In this document: piece by piece, positions 1-5,459 of the stretch
How positions within the stretch are numbered: the first letter of the stretch is position 1
How the letters are laid out: every line of letters starts with the position of its first letter
Source: Phycisphaerales bacterium UBA7708
GTDB taxonomy: Bacteria; Planctomycetota; Phycisphaerae; Sedimentisphaerales; Anaerohalosphaeraceae
Assembly: GCA_002482415.1 (NCBI GenBank)
Contig: DLFY01000246.1
Location: 11,492-16,950, forward strand
DNA: 5,459 nucleotides
Direction: 5' to 3'
Made by a program: the position numbers and the translations under genes
The notes under the pieces: generated by a model
What the model saw: the letters and a program-made list of their open reading frames with translations, nothing else
Database searches by the model: none
Told to the model about the DNA's origin: nothing

Positions 1-1670
1 GAGGGAAATGTCTCGGTGATTTCCGTAAATTTCTGGAATTTTAATGTGCTATCCGGAACAATAAGGGCCTGGGCCAACAGGATATTGTCTCGTAAGGGAT
101 CGGATGCATCGGTTGCTGCAAGCAGCGAGACCAGTTTTCCGTCATAGTCAAGGCGGTAGGGATTTAACATCACAAATTCCGCAAGACGCTGTTTGGATTG
201 GGACGTTGTACCCTGATTTTCACGACCGATCAAAAGCCGAAGTCTTTTCATCCGGAAAGCTAAATCGCGTAATTTGGATGCGGTCATGATGGTTTTGGCC
301 GGCTGATTAAAAGCGCTGAACAGACCCGAAGGTGAACTGGCCGGCTGGCTCTCATTTTTCTGAATTTCCGAGGCTATGAGTGATACCGCTACATCACAGA
401 GTTCTTCGGCTTTTTCGAATTTGCCGCGACCGGATTCGTGCATAGCGATACGCCAGCGGGCTTCAAGGGCCTCCGGGCTGGATGGAAAGGCATCATAGAG
501 CTTCTGCCAGATCAGGATGTTCTCATAATAGGGGTAATCGCTGTAAAACCGCAGGATTTCAGTTTGCCCGAACTGGCGAATGTTGGGGTACATTTCCAGC
601 AGTAAAGCCTTATAGTACAAGACGATAGGCATTCGATCACTTTTGGGCCATTTATCAATAAAACGTTCATATTGGCGAAGCAGCGTCTGGCGTTTGGACT
701 GATACAAAAACGGCTCCGGCAGTTTTTTCTGAATCCACTGCGGCCAGTTGCCATACACAAGCTGATTCTGGATATCGGCCTTCAGTTTTTCTCGCAATTG
801 CAGTGATTCCGCCGGGTAAAAATGTCCCTGCAGCCAGCTTCGCGTGGATTCATCCTGCATAATTTCGTTGAGGGTTTCGGTCAGTGAATGGTCATGGAAT
901 TCATCTACTTCTTCCGGGCTTGAGCCGGCGACATAAAGCTGATAATCCAGCTCGGAAAAACCGATTTTGTCATAAAACAGCCATGACGCCAGCGCCAGCA
1001 GTAAAAAGCTGGTCAGCCAGACTCCTCCGGGTTTGTAGCGGTTATAATGTCCAATAATCAGAATAATGGCGGACATAAACAGGCCTGTCAGCCAGGCATA
1101 CAGCCACGGGGCGTAGGAAAAGCCCCAGCGGATGGGATCAATACTTTGGTAGCCGCCCCAGATGGCCCAGTAGGCAACCTGCGGGGCCATGCACAAGGCC
1201 ACAGAAATGAATCGGGAACGGAATCGAAGCGGCCTGCACGCCACGGCAATACAGCTTGCCAGCAGAAATACCCCAAACAGCCCGAGTCGGGATACCAGCA
1301 TCACCGACAGGATCATGGGGATGCTGTAGCGAAAACTCAATAGCTGGCTGGTCAGGACCGGCACCGTGGCCAGGATACCCATCAGGATGCCCAGCACCAC
1401 GATTTGCCAGGGATATTCGTAGATGCTCAGGGGTAAATCGACAAATCGTCCGATATTCCAGAATTCAGGTCGGAAAAGCCCCAGCAGACTGACCGATAAA
1501 TCCTCTCCAATCAAAAGTCTGCTCCAGAAGAAGCAGGCCGTCAGATACACCGCAATGGACAGACCCCAGCACAGATGCACATTTGTGTGGCTGTAGTGCA
1601 AAGCAGGCCCGGCCGTCATAAACGACTTGGACGGTACCGACTGAGGTTTGCTTGAACCGTTTTCTGCCAT
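1..1670 (-). CDS. Polytopic membrane protein with TPR-like C-terminal region, function unknown (3' end outside window)
   Basis: I do not recognise the family. The minus-strand frame is open from ATG 1670-1668 to the window edge, giving 556 codons without a stop, so the C-terminus is missing. ATG 1670 is the first ATG, GTG or TTG after an in-frame TGA at 1767-1769, but no Shine-Dalgarno precedes it. After a polar N-terminus (about residues 1-30), hydrophobic segments lie near residues 32-50, 88-107, 115-127, 129-145, 154-173, 188-207 and 216-233, suggesting six or seven membrane helices. From about residue 235 the protein is soluble and helical. Stretches such as YERFIDKWPKSD (334-345) and LYDAFPSSPEALEARWRIAM (391-410), followed by KFEKAEELCDVA, look like TPR repeats of the kind found in bacterial envelope proteins. 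A scaffold or envelope-assembly role is a guess. It follows the ATPase operon in the same direction but is separated from it by a terminator, so a functional link is not implied. Confidence 0.87.
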   Translation of the reverse strand, partial: MAENGSSKPQSVPSKSFMTAGPALHYSHTNVHLCWGLSIAVYLTACFFWSRLLIGEDLSVSLLGLFRPEFWNIGRFVDLPLSIYEYPWQIVVLGILMGILATVPVLTSQLLSFRYSIPMILSVMLVSRLGLFGVFLLASCIAVACRPLRFRSRFISVALCMAPQVAYWAIWGGYQSIDPIRWGFSYAPWLYAWLTGLFMSAIILIIGHYNRYKPGGVWLTSFLLLALASWLFYDKIGFSELDYQLYVAGSSPEEVDEFHDHSLTETLNEIMQDESTRSWLQGHFYPAESLQLREKLKADIQNQLVYGNWPQWIQKKLPEPFLYQSKRQTLLRQYERFIDKWPKSDRMPIVLYYKALLLEMYPNIRQFGQTEILRFYSDYPYYENILIWQKLYDAFPSSPEALEARWRIAMHESGRGKFEKAEELCDVAVSLIASEIQKNESQPASSPSGLFSAFNQPAKTIMTASKLRDLAFRMKRLRLLIGRENQGTTSQSKQRLAEFVMLNPYRLDYDGKLVSLLAATDASDPLRDNILLAQALIVPDSTLKFQKFTEITETFP

Positions 1671-1746
1671 TACAGTAAAAAGCCGGTTTTGAGGACCGGC
1701 TTTATCTTTTTGTGTTATTATGGCCGACAGATGCCGGCTGTTTGTG
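1671..1746. other. Intergenic region between atpD and the membrane-protein gene
   Basis: These 76 bases separate the atpD stop from the next start codon. They contain the terminator hairpin at 1677-1703. Between hairpin and atpD there is a weak -10-like hexamer on the minus strand (CATAAT, 1722-1717) with no convincing -35 element about 17 bases upstream, so I do not call a promoter. A GC-rich near-palindrome around 1729-1740 is too imperfect to name. The downstream gene must have either a promoter in this gap or inside atpD, or rely on read-through. Confidence 0.7.
1677..1703 (-). terminator. Rho-independent terminator of the ATPase operon
   Basis: A perfect 9-bp inverted repeat, AAAGCCGGT (1679-1687) and ACCGGCTTT (1695-1703), encloses a 7-base loop. 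On the minus strand the GC-rich stem runs into five T residues (1681-1677), the classic form of an intrinsic terminator. It lies 43 bases after the atpD stop, as expected for the end of the operon. On the plus strand the stem is followed by a T-rich stretch (1701-1711), so it could work in both directions, although no plus-strand gene converges on it. Its T-run ends six bases before the start codon of the next gene. Confidence 0.85.
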
Positions 1747-2379
1747 TCAGGCGCTTTCGCCTCGAATCATGTCGGCAATTTTCATCAGACGGCTGATATT
1801 GTCACGTTCGGCTTCACTGAGTTTGCGGTAAATGTACTTAATCTGTTCACCCACTTCCGGAATAACAACGTGTTCCAGAACATTGACGCGACGACGGGTA
1901 CTCATCAGTTCCGTCGCCAGCAACTGGGCCTGTTTTTCTTTTTCGGCCAGTTCCATCAGGCTGTCAAAGGCGCGGTTCAGAGCCCGCAGGGCGATATCCA
2001 GCTCGCCGCTGGTGCTGCCGAAACCGTAGGCTATGATATCACCTTCAAGCTGCTTGGTCAACAGGGGGACCCGAACGCTCATGATACTGGCAAAGGAGAT
2101 GGCAAGGCTGAATTTAGCCGTAGGGACTTCCATTGCGGCCCGAATCTGCTCCGGCTCCATGGTTGCCCGTGCCATCATAAACCGGCGGGTGGTCTCCAGC
2201 AGTTCCTGCTCGACCTTCTGACGCAAACCCTTCAGGGCACGGGCGATATTGACCAACTGGCGGCAAATCTCGTCGCGTTTCTGGCTGAGCAGCTTGTGGC
2301 CGCGGGCCGCCAGGGCCAGGCGTCGCCGCAGGCCCAGCAATTCCATACGTGTTGCATTAACCGTCTGATTTGATGCCAT
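1747..2379 (-). CDS. atpD: V/A-type ATP synthase subunit D (central rotor shaft)
   Basis: This 210-residue protein matches the usual length and layout of V/A-type subunit D, the coiled-coil shaft that turns inside the A3B3 head and transmits torque to the membrane rotor; it is not the F-type beta subunit that shares the symbol atpD. The N-terminal signature NATRMELLGLRRRLALAARG (residues 8-27), followed by HKLLSQKRDE, is highly typical, as is the C-terminal block TRRRVNVLEHVVIPEV (161-176) leading into a second long helix ending near KIADMIRG. These helices (about 1-80 and 130-205) should pair as the antiparallel coiled coil, with the short middle region (about 85-125) forming the tip fold. 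The ATG at 2379 is supported by a GGAG motif nine bases upstream and by alignment of the N-terminal motif. It starts 3 bases after the atpB stop and is the last gene before the terminator. Confidence 0.97.
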   Translation of the reverse strand: MASNQTVNATRMELLGLRRRLALAARGHKLLSQKRDEICRQLVNIARALKGLRQKVEQELLETTRRFMMARATMEPEQIRAAMEVPTAKFSLAISFASIMSVRVPLLTKQLEGDIIAYGFGSTSGELDIALRALNRAFDSLMELAEKEKQAQLLATELMSTRRRVNVLEHVVIPEVGEQIKYIYRKLSEAERDNISRLMKIADMIRGESA

Positions 2380-2382
2380 GGA

Positions 2383-3795
2383 TTATGACTCCACCGGGGC
2401 GGTTTGTTCGGACTTCTTCTGACGGAATCGGGGCATATATTTCTCGATCAGCTTGGTATCGATACGCTTGAGTTCAACGTTGTCGAACATGCTGAGCAGT
2501 TCCCAGCCCAGGTCCAGCGTCTGCTCAATCGTCCGGTTTTCGTAATACCCCTGCGAAATATACCGCCGTTCGAACTGGTTGGCGAAGTTCATGAATTTCT
2601 GGTCTTCAGCCGATAACGCGGCTTCGCCCAGAATGGTTGCCAGTTCCTGTGCTTCTTTGCCGCGGGCATAGGCCGCATAAAGCTGGTTATACAGGTCGGC
2701 ATGGTCTTCGCGTGTCTTATTAGGCCCGATACCCTTGTCTTTCAGACGCGACAGGCTCGGCAGGCAATCCACCGGCGGGGCAACAGCCTTGCGGTGCAGC
2801 GAACGGCCCAGAATAATCTGCCCTTCGGTGATGTAACCGGTCAAATCCGGCACCGGGTGGGTCTTGTCGTCTTCCGGCATGGTCAGCACAGGCACCATGG
2901 TAATCGAGCCTTTCTGGCCTTTCACACGGCCGGCACGTTCATAAATCGTGGCCAGGTCGGTGTACAGATAACCCGGATAACCGCGGCGGCCGGGCACTTC
3001 CTTGCGGGCGGCGCTGATTTCACGCAGCGCCTCGCAGTAGTTGGTCATGTCGTTGAGCACCACCAGCACGTGCATGTCTTCCTCAAAGGCCAGGTATTCG
3101 GCACAGGTCAGGGCGACACGCGGCGTGGCGATACGTTCAATCGCCGGGTCGTTGGCCAGGTTGATAAACAGCACCGCACGTTCGATGGCCCCGGTGTTGG
3201 TCAGGTCATTGATGAAAAACTGAGCGGCTTCAAAGGTAATCCCCATGGCCGCAAACACCACGGCGAACTGTTCGCCCTTGCCGCGGACAGTGGCCTGACG
3301 GCACAACTGGGCGGTGATTTCATCGTGAGGCAGACCCGAGCCGGAAAAAACCGGCAGCTTCTGTCCGCGAACCAGCGGATTCAGGCCGTCGATGGTGCTG
3401 ATGCCGGTCTGAATGAATTCATTCGGATAATCCCGGGCAAACGGGTTAATCGGGTTGCCGTTGATGTTGAGTTTCTTTTTGGGCAGGATGGCCGGGCCGT
3501 TGTCCTTCGGGACGCCGACGCCGCTGAACACACGCCCCAGCATTTCTCTGGATACCGACAATTCCATCGGTTTGCCCAGGAAGCGGACGGTGGTCTGGCT
3601 GACATTGATGCCTTCGGTGCCTTCAAAGACCTGCACGAGGACTTTGTCGTTCTGGACCTGCAGAATCTGGCCGTGACGCACGGAACCGTCGCCCAGCTCA
3701 ATATCCACAATATGCCCGTATTTGGCCATCTCGACGCCTTCAACCAGCATCAGCGGCCCGTAAATTTCTGAAACCGTTTTATATTCTTTAAGCAT
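2383..3795 (-). CDS. atpB: V/A-type ATP synthase subunit B (non-catalytic head subunit)
   Basis: The 470-residue protein is a full-length regulatory subunit B of the V/A-type rotary ATPase; it alternates with A in the cytoplasmic head and completes the nucleotide sites at A/B interfaces. Domain order is normal: an N-terminal beta-barrel (about 1-75, with [10 protein letters not shown] at 13-22), the nucleotide-binding-like domain (about 76-365) and a C-terminal helical domain. The P-loop is replaced by SGSGLPHDE (151-159), diagnostic of B rather than A. Other family blocks are [20 protein letters not shown] (268-287), [20 protein letters not shown] (304-323), and PSLSRL (346-351), whose Arg350 corresponds to the arginine finger described for the Enterococcus hirae B subunit. 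KTREDH (360-365) follows. The start at ATG 3795 is supported by GGGAG six bases upstream. It lies 26 bases after atpA and 3 bases before atpD. It is distinct from F-type atpB (subunit a). Confidence 0.98.
   Translation of the reverse strand: MLKEYKTVSEIYGPLMLVEGVEMAKYGHIVDIELGDGSVRHGQILQVQNDKVLVQVFEGTEGINVSQTTVRFLGKPMELSVSREMLGRVFSGVGVPKDNGPAILPKKKLNINGNPINPFARDYPNEFIQTGISTIDGLNPLVRGQKLPVFSGSGLPHDEITAQLCRQATVRGKGEQFAVVFAAMGITFEAAQFFINDLTNTGAIERAVLFINLANDPAIERIATPRVALTCAEYLAFEEDMHVLVVLNDMTNYCEALREISAARKEVPGRRGYPGYLYTDLATIYERAGRVKGQKGSITMVPVLTMPEDDKTHPVPDLTGYITEGQIILGRSLHRKAVAPPVDCLPSLSRLKDKGIGPNKTREDHADLYNQLYAAYARGKEAQELATILGEAALSAEDQKFMNFANQFERRYISQGYYENRTIEQTLDLGWELLSMFDNVELKRIDTKLIEKYMPRFRQKKSEQTAPVES
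2388..2395 (-). promoter_or_regulatory. Ribosome binding site of atpD, inside the atpB 3' end
   Basis: On the minus strand GGTGGAGT lies upstream of the atpD ATG, with the GGAG core at 2392-2389 and a 9-base spacer. It sits within the last codons of atpB (the atpB stop is 2385-2383), so ribosomes finishing atpB pass over it. This arrangement suggests translational coupling of B and D. Confidence 0.65.
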
Positions 3796-3801
3796 AGCGT
3801 A

Positions 3802-3806
3802 CTCCC
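3802..3806 (-). promoter_or_regulatory. Ribosome binding site of atpB
   Basis: GGGAG on the minus strand (3806-3802) precedes the atpB ATG with a 6-base spacer. It falls within the 26-base gap after the atpA stop and decides the start at 3795. Confidence 0.7.
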
Positions 3807-3821
3807 GCAGATTCGTTGGAT

Positions 3822-5459
3822 TTAAGCGGCTGATTCAACTGCAGAACCGCCATAAAGGCTTTTGATCTGCTGGTCAACTTTATCTTTGATTGCGTATATT
3901 TTTTCTTTTTCGGCATAGTCGATATATTTGCACCGGGCGATATCTTCCCGAACCGACAGCTTGAAGATGTCGGCCGGATCCACCCCGTTCTCGATGGCCG
4001 TCAGACCCTGCTGATGGAAATGCAGAATCAGTGAAATCATATCATACTGCTTGTCAACCGAGGTATAGGTATCGACCTTGTGGAACGCATTCTGGTGCAG
4101 GAAGTCTTCACGAATGCTCTTGGACGTTTCCAGCGCCATCCGTTCGTTGGGGCCGATGGATTCGGCGCCGACTAAGCGGACGATTTCAATCAACTGCGAT
4201 TCGCGTTCCAGCAGTTCCACGGCCTGCTGCATCATTTCTGCAAAATGCTTGCCCTTGACAGCATCTGCAAAACAGCCGGGCATATATTGCTTATAGAACG
4301 AATAGCTGGTCAGCCAGTCGATGGCGGGGAAGTGGCGCTGCTGGGCCAGGCGGGCCATCAGCGACCAGAACACCTTGACCACGTGCAGAGTCGCCTGCAC
4401 CACCGAGTCGGACAGGTCGCCGCCGGGCGGGCTGACGGCCCCGATAATCGACAGGGCGCCTTCGCGCTGCGGACCGCCCAGGCAGACCACACGGCCGGCA
4501 CGTTCATAGAACGATGCGATACGAGCGCCGAGGTAGGCCGGATAGCCTTCTTCGGCGGGCATTTCTTCCAGACGGGTGGAGATTTCACGCATGGCTTCGG
4601 CCCAGCGACTCGTGCTGTCAGCCATCAGTGCCACCGAATACCCCATGTCGCGGAAATATTCAGCCAGGGTAATACCCGTATAAACCGACGCTTCACGGGC
4701 GGCCACGGGCATATCCGAGGTGTTGGCCAGCAGCACCACACGCTTCATCAGCGGCTCGCCGCTGTGCGGGTCTTTCAATTCGGGGAATTCCTTGAGCACG
4801 TCGGTCATTTCGTTGCCGCGTTCGCCGCAGCCGACATACACGACCATATCGGCGTCCACCCACTTGGCCAACTGGTGCTGTACAACGGTCTTGCCGGTGC
4901 CGAAAGGTCCGGGCACGCAGGCCGTACCGCCTTTGGCAATCGGGAAGAATGCATCAATAACGCGCTGGCCGGTCATCAGAACCTCGTTGGGATTCAACCG
5001 CTGATGAACCCGGCGCGGCTGACGAACGGGCCATCTCTGCATCAGCTTCAATTCAGTCTTGCCGTCCTTGCCGTTGACATAACCAATGACTTCATCGACC
5101 GTGAAATCGCCTTCTTTGAGGCCTTCCACCGTGCCGGCGGCGCCGAAAGGCACCATGATTTTATGCAGCACCAGCGTCGTTTCCTGAACTTCACCGACGA
5201 TATCCCCGGCGGTGACATTGGCGCCGTTCTTGACGAGGGGCTTGAAATGCCATTTGACATCCCGACGCAGGCCAGGAATGGCGCTGCCGCGAAGAATGAA
5301 GCTGCCCTGTTCCTTGACCAGGGCATCCAGCGGACGCTGAATGCCGTCATAAATACTGGAAATCAGGCCCGGCCCCAGTTCCACGCTCAGCGGGGCGCCG
5401 GTATTGACGACTTTTTCGCCCGGCCCGATACCCACCGTGTCTTCATACACCTGGATACT
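3822..5459 (-). CDS. atpA: V/A-type ATP synthase subunit A, catalytic (5' end outside window)
   Basis: This is the catalytic subunit of the V/A-type rotary ATPase head, which couples ATP synthesis or hydrolysis to ion transport. The frame is open to the right window edge; 545 residues are visible and, from alignment to known A subunits, roughly the first 45-50 are missing, so a GTG at 5450 is an internal valine and not the start. Numbering visible residues from the edge: the end of the beta-barrel with ELGPG and YDGIQRPL (27-44), the A-specific insertion domain (about 63-143), the P-loop GPFGTGKT (184-191), [10 protein letters not shown] with catalytic Glu213, [13 protein letters not shown] (246-258), the Walker B-like [12 protein letters not shown] (275-286), [18 protein letters not shown] (298-315), GAVSPPGGD (340-348) and a helical C-terminal domain. 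The insertion domain and P-loop separate it from subunit B and from F-type alpha/beta. It differs from the usual family motifs in SDSVV after PPGGDL, where S-(E/D)-P-V-T is common. It ends 26 bases before atpB. Confidence 0.98.
   Translation of the reverse strand, partial: SIQVYEDTVGIGPGEKVVNTGAPLSVELGPGLISSIYDGIQRPLDALVKEQGSFILRGSAIPGLRRDVKWHFKPLVKNGANVTAGDIVGEVQETTLVLHKIMVPFGAAGTVEGLKEGDFTVDEVIGYVNGKDGKTELKLMQRWPVRQPRRVHQRLNPNEVLMTGQRVIDAFFPIAKGGTACVPGPFGTGKTVVQHQLAKWVDADMVVYVGCGERGNEMTDVLKEFPELKDPHSGEPLMKRVVLLANTSDMPVAAREASVYTGITLAEYFRDMGYSVALMADSTSRWAEAMREISTRLEEMPAEEGYPAYLGARIASFYERAGRVVCLGGPQREGALSIIGAVSPPGGDLSDSVVQATLHVVKVFWSLMARLAQQRHFPAIDWLTSYSFYKQYMPGCFADAVKGKHFAEMMQQAVELLERESQLIEIVRLVGAESIGPNERMALETSKSIREDFLHQNAFHKVDTYTSVDKQYDMISLILHFHQQGLTAIENGVDPADIFKLSVREDIARCKYIDYAEKEKIYAIKDKVDQQIKSLYGGSAVESAA

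Noticed and set aside
1047..1492. Overlapping plus-strand open frames of 98 and 78 codons
   Set aside because: They lie opposite the membrane-protein gene, whose frame runs without a stop through the region and encodes proper hydrophobic helices; the plus-strand products look like low-complexity shadows.
1717..1722. Minus-strand CATAAT as a -10 promoter element for the membrane gene
   Set aside because: No recognisable -35 hexamer lies at the right distance, and a single hexamer match in a short AT-rich gap is expected by chance.
1720..2373. Plus-strand open frame (217 codons) antisense to nearly all of atpD
   Set aside because: It mirrors the atpD codons, shows no family motif and has no clear ribosome binding site; atpD itself is unambiguous.
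2701..3771. Long plus-strand open frame (356 codons) antisense to atpB
   Set aside because: It lies wholly inside a well-conserved gene, its translation is rich in His, Gln, Arg and Gly without recognisable motifs, and such antisense frames are common opposite GC-biased coding sequence.
5448..5450. GTG as a possible start codon of atpA
   Set aside because: The frame stays open to the window edge and the preceding codons (Ser-Ile-Gln) fit the family's beta-barrel, which normally has about 45-50 further residues upstream.

Overview
The window is read almost entirely from the minus strand. It holds the 3' end of a V/A-type (rotary) ATPase operon followed by one separate membrane-protein gene. 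From right to left in window coordinates, which is the direction of transcription, the order is: atpA (catalytic subunit A, cut off at its 5' end by the window edge), atpB (non-catalytic subunit B), atpD (central-stalk subunit D), a strong intrinsic terminator, and a long polytopic membrane protein with a C-terminal TPR-like region, cut off at its 3' end by the left window edge. No RNA gene, mobile element, CRISPR array or repeat family is visible. No stretch of 300 bases lacks a gene; the longest gap is the 76 bases between atpD and the membrane gene.

The three ATPase genes are tightly packed (gaps of 26 and 3 bases), and atpB and atpD each have a good Shine-Dalgarno sequence, so they are almost certainly co-transcribed and probably translationally linked. 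Together they encode most of the soluble V1/A1 motor. A and B alternate in the hexameric head, where ATP is hydrolysed or made at the A/B interfaces, and D is the coiled-coil shaft turning inside it. The membrane subunits I and K and the stalk subunits E/G, C and F are not in this window. Because a terminator follows D, they must lie upstream of atpA or elsewhere. An order ending in A-B-D is known from Thermus-like and archaeal operons. The spirochaete/chlamydial pattern, in which I and K follow D, is not seen here.

The organism is a bacterium using a V/A-type ATPase: the proteins read like bacterial Thermus-type A, B and D subunits, and a membrane protein with a TPR tail is a bacterial style of architecture. 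A member of the Planctomycetes/Verrucomicrobia/Lentisphaerae assemblage or another anaerobic Gram-negative group would fit, but this is an impression and not demonstrated by the sequence.

I found no convincing undescribed system. The points most worth a second look are the unrecognised membrane/TPR protein, the terminator hairpin lying immediately against that protein's start codon with no visible ribosome binding site, and a few substitutions in conserved subunit A motifs.
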